This document shows, one piece after another, positions 55,281 through 64,000 of a stretch of DNA of 64,000 nucleotides. Source of the DNA: Astragalus membranaceus. Its lineage: Eukaryota > Streptophyta > Magnoliopsida > Fabales > Fabaceae. The notes below the pieces were generated by a model. It saw only the letters and a program-made list of their open reading frames with translations. It did not search any database and was not told the DNA's origin. How positions within the stretch are numbered: position 1 is the first letter of the stretch; every line of letters begins with the position of its first letter. Location of the stretch: positions 74,194,818-74,258,817 of the forward strand of contig CM076846.1 in assembly GCA_039519185.1 (NCBI GenBank), written 5' to 3'. Both the position numbers and the translations under genes were made by a program.

Positions 55281-57729
55281 TGTAACACCTCAAATTATTT
55301 AATTAATTTATTTAATTAAGCATTTAGGAATTTAAATTAATTAACTGAATATAATTTAATTATTAGAAATTATATTAATATGTGTAGGTGGTATTAGAAG
55401 ATGGAGGCGCCAAATTAGATGGACTTGGGCTTAAGTGAGAAGCCCAAGCCCATGAATCAAGTCATATGCGAAGTGGCCAAGGCGCCTAGGGGTTAGGGTT
55501 CTTTTGTTAGCATTTGCGAAAGTGAGAATAGAGAGAAAGAAAAGGAGAAGTGCGCCGTAGAGGGAGAAGAAGAGAGGAGAAGGTCGCAAGCTCCAAGGAG
55601 AAAAGAGGAACGTGATTCTGTTGCCGTGGTTCCGATCGTGACCGTCTCTAGGGCTCCTATTCTTCAAATTCGAGGTAAGGGGAGTTCTATCAATTTTTAT
55701 AATAATTCCTATGATAGATTTTAGGTAGTGATGGCCTAGATGAACCATGATCATGATTATGTTTGTGAATCCATGTTCTTATTGGTGATGTATGCGTAAT
55801 GTCCTTAGTTTGTGGCTGAAAATTCATGTTCGGTGTAGTATGGGCGCCTAGGGCGCCATATGTTTGATGAATGTTGCTGGATTTCTATGCTGAAATTGTG
55901 ATGATTTTGATGTTGCTGGATTCTTGTGCTGAAAATTGTGATGATTTTGATGTTGCTTGATTTCTGTGCTGAAAATAGTGATGAAATGTTGTTGCTGGGA
56001 GTGTTCTGGGCGCCAGGCGCCCTGTGCTGGACGCCAAGGGCGCCAGTGCGTGTTGCTGTGCGTGTGTGTGTGGAGCGCTGGGCGCTGGGTGCCAGCGCTG
56101 GGCGCTGAGCGCCCGTGTGTGTGCGTGTGTGTTGCGCCAAGGCGCTGGGCGCTGAGCGCCCATATGCGTGTGTTGTGTGTTGCGCCAAGGCGCTGGGCGC
56201 CAGGCGCTGGGCGCCAGGCGCTGGGCGCCAGTGGGTGTGCGTGTTGCGTTTGCTGGGCGCTGGGCGCTGGGCGCCAGGTGCCTGGGCGCTGGGCGCCCAG
56301 GGCGCCAGTTTTTCAGGATGTCCCAAAATGTTTTCGAAAACTGTTTTCGCTATATCTTTTGACACGGACATCCGTTTTGAACGTTTCAAAAAGCGTTGTG
56401 AAGCATTTTCAGTTGTCTATCTGCGTGTCCCATTTTTAAAAATAAAAACTTATTATTTCTGAAGGTTGCTGGGGCGCCCCAAGTGGCTGTTCCCGGTGGT
56501 CGTTGCTGTGACAATGAAAAGATGTTTTGGTGTCTTTAAAAATTCTCTTTTGCGTATGATCAGTGGTTTTAACGATTTAGTGTCAAAAATGATGATTTTG
56601 AAGATGATGCCCCTAGTGGCTAGTTAAATGACTGTTTTTCCCTTAGTGGCTAATGTTATTTATAATGACATGTAAATGACTGTTTTGCCCTTAGTGGCTA
56701 ATATTATTTATAATGACGTGTAAATGACTGTTTTGCCCTTAGTGGCTATTATTATTTGTAATGACGTGTAAATGACGATGATGCCCTTGGTGGCTAGTAA
56801 ATGACGTTTTTGCCCTCAGTGGCTATTGTTTGAGTTGATGATGTTTATGTAAAAGTGACGATGAAACCCAGTGACGTTTTGAGGCCTAAATGGCTAAGTG
56901 ATGTTAAGGCCTAAATGGCTAAGTGATGTTGTTGTGAAAATTGTGGATTGACAGGTGCTGTGCCTCTGAATTGGCAATTCGGTAAGTGACGGGTCACATA
57001 GTTGACCGTGATTTGTGTGTTTGTGAGTGCTGTATGTCATAGTGTCTCATGCCCCATATGCATAAACCCAGTGACGTTTTTGAGGCCCGAAAGGCTAAGT
57101 GACGATGAGGCCATAATGGCTAAGCGACGTTTGTGAAAAGGTACCTCATGCATATGCTCGCGAGTGGGTTGCATTTCATATGCCCACATGACATAATGAT
57201 GAGTTTATGTAGTGATGTGATTGATGATTGTGATGTGATTATTCTAGAGCTGTGACTTGACTTATTATTTATCATATGATTTATTATATGGATTGAATTG
57301 GACTCACCCTTCTGTTTGAATGTTACCCCTAAGCGGTAACGTGCAGGTGATTGCGAGTGAAGGACTAGGTACCTTCACTAATTCGAGTCGAGTCGTCACG
57401 CTCTGATACGTAGCACTCAGGGAGGGGGACGAACTTGATGTTTATGAATGATTTCAGCTGTTATGCTTTGTTGACAATTCTGTTTTATTTTGTTATTCCG
57501 CTGCGTAGTTGGTGTTTATTGACGTTAAGTTTATTTGCAATGATAAATGTGTTTTTGACGGTCTCCTCTCAGTGACGTGCTACGTGATGCAGGATTACTA
57601 TGTTTGAGCTGTTTTAATTGAGAAGCATTATTTTATTGAAGTATGTGTAACATTCCTCGTGCAAAACAAATTTTTGAAAACTCTGATATTTTTCCCAACT
57701 AAAAGAACGGGTAGAAAAGGGGTGTTACA
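55281..57729 (+). repeat. Element G 3' LTR, 2449 bases
   Basis: Complete. GCGCTGG/GGCGCC island 55990-56310, module 56351-56410, tandem repeats 56600-56830, hairpin 57322-57340, G tract interrupted by A at 57420-57428. Confidence 0.92.
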
Positions 57730-58082
57730 CGCCCTGCTCCTGGGCGCCAGTTTTCTGTGTTGCTGTTTCCTGCTAGGCGCCCTGCTCCTAGGTGCCATTT
57801 CCTGCACTGTTGGTTTTGCTGTCACTGTTTCACTGTCACAGTCACTGATTTTGTTTTTGCAATATCTTTTGACTCGGGAGTCCGATTGAGACGTTTCAAA
57901 ATGTTTTGGAAAGCTTATTCAGAGGCCTAGCTGAATATTCTAATTTGAGGCAAACTGATCTATTTTTCTGGAAATTGTTAGCCGTTGGCTTAGCCGTTAA
58001 ATGTTTCCGTCTTTGGAAAAAGAAAATTTGTCGCATCTCAAATATTTTGGAAAATTGTCGTCATCTTGGTGTCTTGGTGCTG

Positions 58083-58440
58083 TTTGAGCTAGGTGTGAAG
58101 GCTCAAACTTTGGTGTTGTTGGAGCTAGGTGTGAAGGATCCAAATCTTAATGTTCCGTTGTTTCGGGTAGTTGGTGTTTCAGTGTCGTTGGGCTAGGTGT
58201 GAAAGCCCAATTTTGGTGATATTCGGTGATTGATTTTCGTTGTGTCACATTGTGATTAATTTTGATGATTTTCTGTGTGCATTCATGGTGTCGCATACAG
58301 CATACGCATTTATTTCGGTGAAGGCCTTTGGTCTTGGAGCTGGGTGTGAAAGCTCAATTTTTCTAAAACTAGTGAGCCGGGTGTGAAAGCTCAATTTTTC
58401 TAAATTGGTGAGCCGGGTGTGAAAGCTCTCAATATTGGTG
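58083..58440 (+). repeat. Hairpin-forming repeats in LTR F
   Basis: About six units of the form stem-TAGGTGTGAA-stem. Stems include TTGAGC/GCTCAA (58083-58106), TTGGGC/GCCCAA (58188-58210), TTGGA/TCCAA (about 58119-58143) and GAGC/GCTC (58340-58430). Confidence 0.75.
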
Positions 58441-59083
58441 ACGCCTCTATTTACAGGCAAAAACTTTTGGTGATTTGGTACCACATGCATGTGCCCGTTG
58501 GTGTGGGTTGCATTCATGCATTACCATGACATTTGGTGACTGATTGTGGTGTTTACAATATTACGTGTGTTTATAATTCGATGTGTGTAGTGGAGTGGTA
58601 GATATAGTTGTCATATTCTAGCATATTTCCTATCATTTACGCTATTATATTGAAGATATCTCACCCCTTCTGTTTGAATGTTACCCCTATGCGGTAACGT
58701 GCAGGTGATTGCGAGTGAAGGCTTAGCTACCTTCGCTAGTCTGAGTCGGTGTCCTTTGCTTTGATATGTAACAATCAAGGGGGGAAAGGAACCTAGACTT
58801 TGGCTGTTGCATTTTATTTATTTGGAGTCCATTCAGGACGTTATGATTTTATATTTTGGAACTTATTTCTATTCCGCTGCGTGGTGATGTATTTTTGGCA
58901 ACGTGGTTAACTAAACTGGTGTTATGGGCTTCGTCCCTTTTTGACAAAGTGTTATATATCGTATGTGACGTTTTGAATTATCGATGAATGTGTGACATCT
59001 CTTTTCGAAGTATGGAATAATGAATTTTTTTTATATAACTCTGATTTTATTAAATAATTACCGGGTAGAAAAGGGGTATTACA

Positions 59084-59997
59084 TTGGCTGGCTGTTTTTT
59101 TTCATGGTTGTGGATATCCATCAAAAGATTAATTGATGGATCCGCTTGCTGTTGGCAGATTGAGGAAAATCCTAGAAGGCGTACTTAGGTTGAGGGGAAA
59201 GTCTCAACGCTATTGACTAATTCGGAAAGGAATTGGGTGCATCGTAGATAATAATATTGTGAGGAAAGTTACAATAGAGGAAAAAGAAGCTCTGGGTTCA
59301 GTTTAATAGTTGTTTTGAAAACAACTTTGAGGTGATTTGATTGTTTTCAAATATAATTGATGTCCTCCCGGCTTATTTCTAAGTCTAAGGTAAACATTTT
59401 TGGTAAAACCCCATTTCATTTTTTTGAAAAGTTTTATCTCAAAATCTTGGGGGCGGGTCAAGAAGTTTCACAGATGACTTTTTCGTCACGTTTTTCAATG
59501 TGTATGAGAACTGTTATGGATTTTAGAAGATTTGTTGAGAACGTGTTTACACCCTTCAAGAAAATCATGTTTGCTCTTACCGCTACCGAGGAGTACCAAT
59601 TTGTGGATCTCATTTTCAACCTGTATTTCTATCAAGTGTCTTGTATTAGACCCTTGGATTTAGATTAATCAAAGTTGGGGCGTAAGCGAGGATAATTGGA
59701 ATGAAGCTTCGGAAGTGTTTTTAAATGTGGTGCCGAGCCCATGTAGGCGAGTGATGAGTTTTCCGTGTTGATTCGTAACAAGAGAGTTCGGACTATAACC
59801 TTAGAAGCATTCTAGGGTACTAGTGGATCATACTTGAAGAATGATGTGCCGGCTTGGGAAGATTGTCTACACTCATTTCGTTAATTCAAGATTGTGTTCC
59901 AGCAAATTAAGACCTTTCGGAGAATTTTGATTCTCGGTTAGTCGAATGAAAGACTTGACGAAATTTTGAGGACAAAATTCTTTCAAGTTGGGGTGAA
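59084..59997 (+). pseudogene. Element E 3' internal remnant
   Basis: Between F and the E 3' LTR. The last 60 bases (AAATTTTGAGGACAAAATTC, then a purine tract) match the pol end and polypurine tract of C. Upstream, a short open stretch (59357-59668, about 100 codons) is not recognisable as any pol domain. Integrase of E is missing or unrecognisable, so sequence was lost near the F junction. Confidence 0.55.
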
Positions 59998-61553
59998 TGT
60001 AACATCCCCAAAATAATTAATAGAATTATTTGGATGTCAACCCAATTGAATTATTTTAGTACCCGACTGGTAAATTTATTGAGTGCTAAAATTAATTATT
60101 AGGTTGTCATAGGATTGTTAGCCGGATAAAATGGATTGAGGATGATTTAGAATCGAAATTGGAGATTAAGGGCAATGTAGTCATTTGACCACATCACCAC
60201 TTAATATATAAAGAAAAGAATTAAAGAAAAGAAAGAAAGGAGAGAACGAGAGACAGAGAGGAGAAAGAAGAAAGAAAAGAAAAAGAGAAAGAATGGGTAA
60301 GAGGGAAAAAGAGGAAATAAAAGGATCAAAGGTTCATCAAAACGTCTTCCGTCCTACACGAAAGTTGATCACCATTTCGTCCTCTTCATTTTGGTACCAA
60401 AATCATCATCATCAACTAACTCACTCACATATTGCCATTTTCGAAATTTAGAGAAAAAGGGAGGTTTTGTGGTTCAAGCTCAAAGGAAAGCTTAGGATGG
60501 CGGCGAGGAGCGAGCTCAAGGTGGATTACGCGAATATTGAGATCCGATTTGGGTTTTTTAAGAATTAAAGGTTAGGGTTCAAATTTGGGGTTTATGTGTG
60601 AATAGTGATTGAGGTTGAAGATGATGAATAGTGTTTAATGATTCAACGATGACTAGGAGAGAACCCGAAGCGTATTGAGTGCAGAGCGAAGTTCAATTTC
60701 GCGAATTGGAAGCTAGTTGGTGTTTAGGGTTCGAATGCTGGGATTTCGAGGAATTCGGTATTTCGTTCCAAGAGATATCTCGTGATTGAGCGGAAAGATT
60801 GGAAGCGGATTTAGGCGTCGTCGGAGCGTGGAAGTTATGCGGGGATTGTTCGTGTGGTTATGACGGAAAAGCAACTTCGCGGAAAGTCTCGGCTATTTGT
60901 GTCGAATTTGAGTCTTAAAAACCGATATTTAAAAAAATGCGTATTTTGACATGATTATAAAATTGTTTAAGTTTGTGATTGTGATTGATGAACGATGATT
61001 TAATTGTGATCAATGTTGTTTAAATATGTTTTCGGACTATTTTTATGTTGGGACTGGACTGGAACAGGTATCGGATTTGATCGGAACGACGAAAAACGCA
61101 AAGCGGAATGAAAATAGAATGTTGTTTCTATTTCTATTTCGCACGAACCCTGCCGCACGAACCGTGCGTATGGTTCTGTTTCTATTTCACAAATTTTGAT
61201 AACAGGGCGCACGACCTGTACGTGTGGGAGCACGAACCCTACGCAGTGTTCTGTCCAAATTTTCCGATCTTGCCCGAAACGATCCCGATCGATTCCAATC
61301 GTCTTCTAATCCTTTCCTAACCCTTCTATAATGATATTAGGCTTATAATGCCATGATTTTGGATATGTTTCAAAAGGGCTTTATAGAATACTTTTGAAAT
61401 TGAAATTGTTTCGAAAAACCGAATAAAAGTACACGTGTGCGGATATGTTTTATTAATAATAAAGCGGACTATGAGCCTTACTTGGTATGGCATAACAGAC
61501 GCGGGATGATTATTATTTATTCGACAAAACCGGTCTACGATTCACGATATATA

Positions 61554-61589
<36 letters not shown>

Positions 61590-62528
61590 CGATTATAGGA
61601 AACGGCCAAATGTGGGTATTATGTTAAACTATTGGTTTAATGTAAATGAACCATGAGTTCATATGATAGTGGATATATGTGTATATTATATCGAGTTTGG
61701 GTGACGACCCATGAGACTAACATACTAGGCGGGGCAGTCATGATCCCTTACCCTAGGCTCCGTGCCATTAGGAAAAATGCTATTGGTAAGGGGGTTCACC
61801 GGGAGTTAGCGTTCGTGCAGTCGGTGTTATCTTAAATTGGTTGTTGTGCGGTTCACCGGGAGTTAACGTTCGCGCAGTCGGTGTCGTACTGAGTTATAGC
61901 AAGTTCCCCGGGAGTTAGCGTTCGCACAGTCGGAGGAATGCTATGTGTAAAATAATGCGGTTCATCGGGAGTTAGCGTTCGCGCAGTCGGTGCCGTGTTG
62001 AGTTAAAATGGTCTCATAATTGAACTTAGCCGGGCTTAGCGTTCGCGAAGTCGGCATTATATTAAAAGTTAAAGAATGCGGTTCACCGGGCTTAGCGTTC
62101 GCGCAGTCAGTGTCATGTCCGAATGGTTTCATAATTGAACCGAGAGTGTTGTTAGGGGTCTCGAGAGAACTCACTGAGATTGTATCTCATTGTTTATATG
62201 TTGTTGTTTTACAGAGAAACAGGGACAGCAGAAATCCAAGAGGCACGAGTAAGTTGAGCTCGGGCGACTGCTGATGACTTGGCTTTAATGCTGAAGTTTA
62301 TATTTCCTTTTGTTGTCTATGTATTGAAACACTATGTCCTTAGTGCTATATCTTTCTTCCGCTTTCTTGTATTATACTGAATACTATATTTGTGTATAAG
62401 ACTGTTTGGTTTATATTCAGCGAAAAATTATAGTGATATTCAGTGTCTAAGCAGGAAATATATCTCTGATGTTCTAGGGATGGTGCACTTGAGTATTTTT
62501 ACTAAATAAAAAATACCGGGGTGTTACA
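59998..62528 (+). repeat. Element E 3' LTR, 2531 bases
   Basis: TGTAACATCC to CCGGGGTGTTACA. A purine-rich run at 60225-60310, a TA microsatellite at 61548-61590, the inverted repeat GGGT/ACCC near 61697, six-fold hairpin repeats 61797-62125, and the hairpin CACTGAGAT/ATCTCATTG at 62172-62192. Confidence 0.9.
61797..62125 (+). repeat. Six hairpin repeats in E 3' LTR
   Basis: Six copies, 55-75 bases apart, of a unit with core GGGAGTTAGCGTTCGCGCAG flanked by a stem CACCG/CGGTG. The inner part GCG-TTCG-CGC is itself a small hairpin. Element C has a single matching copy per LTR (CACC/GGTG around AAGCTTGCAGTAG). Confidence 0.85.
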
Positions 62529-63203
62529 CGAACCCTAATCACCAATCAACTTCCACACGAACCCTAATCAACTCCCAACTTCCGACATAACCACACGAAC
62601 GTTCCCCGCGTAAACTTTACGCTCCGACGACAATCGAATCCGCTCCCAGAGCTTTCCACTCGATCACGAGACATCTTTTTGACCGAAATACCGAATTCCG
62701 CGAAATCCCGCCATTCGAACCCTAATCACCAACCGACTTCCAATTCGCGAAATTGAACTTCGTTCCGCACTCAATACACTTCGGGTTCGTTCCTAATCAT
62801 CCTTGAATCATCAAACACTATTCATCATCTTCAACCTTCAATCACTATTCACACATAAAACCCCAAATTTGATTCCAATCCCTAACTCACCAAACCTTTG
62901 ATTCATTCATTCCAAGCTAGCAACCAACCTCATATTCGTACTTCTCAAGCTTCCAAACTACCTAAAAGAGAAGAAAGCTCTCAAAACCTCACCTTAGAGC
63001 TCCAAACCGAAAATGGTGGATTGAGGGGGAGTGGATTATATGTTGTGATGTTTGTATCAAATTGAAGAGGAAGAAACGGTGATCATTTTTCGTGTTGGAG
63101 GGAAGACGTTTTGAAGAACCTTGGTGCCCCATTTTTCCTCTTCTTCCATCAAACCCATTCTCTTCTCTTTTCTTCTTTTCTTTCTTTTCTTTCTTCTCTT
63201 CTC

Positions 63204-63263
<60 letters not shown>

Positions 63264-63378
63264 GTATGCTTCCTTCCTTTCTTTTCTATCTTTCATTTAA
63301 TTCTTTCTTTCTTTATATTTATTAAGTGGTAATGTGGTCAAATGACCACATTGCCCTTAATCTCTAATTTCGTTTCTG
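62529..63378 (-). repeat. LTR fragment L, minus strand, host of element E
   Basis: Reverse complement of the E/C LTR family: 62529-63378 aligns to about 60890-60160 of E. It includes TTCGCGAAATTGAACTTCG, the purine-rich part (here CT-rich) and the segment AATGACCACATTGCCCTTAA. The left side is cut by E (target CGAAC expected); the right side is truncated at about 63378. Confidence 0.75.
63209..63261. repeat. (CT)n microsatellite
   Basis: About 26 uninterrupted CT units within the pyrimidine-rich part of LTR L; the corresponding region of E is only irregularly purine-rich. Confidence 0.95.
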
Positions 63379-64000
63379 TTCTGTACCGAGCAGCTTTTTG
63401 GTCGGCTGCTGTTGGTAGGTCTCTTGCTGTCCTGGTAGGAGGACAGTGAGCGGCCGGGGGGGGGGGGGGGGGGGTTGGGTACCTGCAAGCCACTCTGACG
63501 CTCAAGTCAGTATATCGAATATATGAGTGAAGGTATTAAGGATTAGAGATTAAACCTTTTTTAGGGCAAAGTTTGCCTAGATTTATAGGAAATCGTGCTC
63601 TCTCGTGGATCGTTGGATGGGTAGAGTTGATCTTGACCGTCCAAGCATGTTGGGCTCGTATGAGGTGGATATGGGCTGAATCCATTGGGCTGATCCATAA
63701 TATTTGCTAAGCGCACCTCCTGGTTTTGCTAATGGGACCCCTTGGTTGACTCCAGAACAGTTGCCCCTCAAGCCGAGATTATTTCGAAGAATGGTCTTGG
63801 CTTGAAGGATTTTCGTCGGTTTGCCGGTTCTGTGAGGTTATGCGGGACACTGCCTTTGTAACGACCGTGTTCTGTCATTTTCACTCTCTAGAGTAAAAAG
63901 GAGAAATTTGTTCTAAGCGTTGCTTTGTCTGTTTTGTCGGGTCGTATGAGATCACTTTGTTTCGACCGTGACTCACACCTCCTTCGGTGTAATCCTTGTG
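63379..64000. other. Unclassified sequence; possible Tat-type LTR end
   Basis: No gene seen. It contains a run of 19 G (63456-63474). At 63759/63760 the text ...CCAGAACA is followed by GTTGCCCCTCAAG, which on the minus strand is a purine tract followed by TGTT, similar to the left LTR/internal junction of element I at 11977/11978. It may be the left LTR of a further minus-strand Tat-type element; weak evidence. Confidence 0.3.

Larger units (their letters stand above)
49915..57729 (+). mobile_element. Element G: full-length Tekay-type gypsy, internally deleted
   Basis: TGTAACACCC to GGGGTGTTACA, 7815 bases, flanked by CGCCC at 49910-49914 and 57730-57734. LTRs 49915-51989 (2075) and 55281-57729 (2449). 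It is closely related to H through pol and LTRs. Gag and the protease active site are deleted and reverse transcriptase lacks its catalytic block. It sits inside solo LTR F. Confidence 0.93.
48748..59083 (+). repeat. Solo LTR F (Tekay-type), split by G
   Basis: 48748-49914 plus 57735-59083 form one LTR of about 2.5 kb, TGTAACGCCC to GGGGTATTACA, the same family as D and related to H/G. It lies inside E pol without internal sequence. Flanks differ (ATACA at left, TTGGC at right), so no target duplication is visible. GGCGCC island 49480-49910 continuing to 57790; module 57861-57930; hairpin repeats 58083-58440; hairpin 58680-58698. Confidence 0.82.
45760..62528 (+). mobile_element. Element E: decayed Tekay-type gypsy, split by A and F
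   Basis: Outermost complete transposon in view. Its 5' LTR ends at 46301 and is cut at 45760 by element A, so the first 2 kb of that LTR should lie left of the window. Then PBS, decayed gag and pol (46440-48747), LTR F, a 0.9-kb 3' internal piece (59084-59997) and a complete 3' LTR (59998-62528, 2531 bases). It is the same family as C. Many stops and missing segments make it old and inactive. Confidence 0.85.

Noticed and set aside
57730..58196. ORFs of about 75-96 codons in LTR F
   Set aside because: They lie across LTR non-coding modules that are conserved at nucleotide level in other frames and orientations; no protein similarity is recognisable.
63057..63332. Arg/Glu or Ser/Leu repeat proteins near the CT run
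   Set aside because: They are frames of a dinucleotide microsatellite.

Overview
The window is repeat-rich plant nuclear DNA with no host gene that I can support. Everything I can classify is LTR retrotransposon sequence: Ty1/copia elements of Sirevirus type, Ty3/gypsy chromoviruses of Tekay type, a Ty3/gypsy Tat/Ogre-like element and an Athila-like derivative. Long LTRs, CCHC Gag proteins, a polyprotein ending in a chromodomain-like segment, and primer-binding sites matching plant initiator-Met, Asp and (by recall) Arg tRNAs indicate a flowering plant. The mix of Ogre-like and Sirevirus-like elements suggests a papilionoid legume, but that is inference only.

Layout, from the outermost element inwards. 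L is a minus-strand LTR piece (62529-63378). It was entered by E, a decayed Tekay-type element (from left of the window to 62528). E's 5' LTR was entered by copia A (window start to 45759). A's 5' LTR was entered by copia B (664-35209). B's 3' LTR was entered by D, a truncated LTR of 3192 to about 6985 that itself holds solo LTR K (3924-6126), and by H, a full-length Tekay element (7625-35089). H's 5' LTR was entered by I, an Ogre-like element on the minus strand (9245-27573). I's right LTR was entered by J, an Athila-like non-autonomous element on the minus strand (21845-26871). Separately, A's gag was entered by C, an internally deleted Tekay-type element on the minus strand (35725-42535), and E's pol was entered by solo LTR F (48748-59083), itself split by G (49915-57729), a close relative of H. 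Exact 5-bp target duplications support the insertions of B, H, I, J, C, G and K. L>E>A>B>H>I>J is seven levels deep.

Coding content is retroelement debris. H keeps a complete gag-pol frame with two in-frame stops. G has lost gag and the reverse-transcriptase active-site block. C keeps an uninterrupted gag. I keeps a long gag with an internal duplication. J keeps a short gag/pol fusion ORF. A, B and E are fragments.

The most interesting signals are inside the LTRs. (1) Arrays of the palindrome AATCGATT spaced about 31.5-32 bp (three DNA turns) end about 46-50 bp upstream of an identical TATA box in unrelated copia (A, B) and gypsy (I) LTRs. (2) The Tekay-type LTRs carry a hairpin at a conserved position with compensatory base changes. 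(3) LTRs F and E carry family-specific tandem repeats that fold into hairpins, again with covarying stems. (4) A sequence module of about 60-70 bp is shared by Tekay-type and Athila-like LTRs. The last 620 bases are unclassified; one site there looks like the end of another Tat-type LTR.
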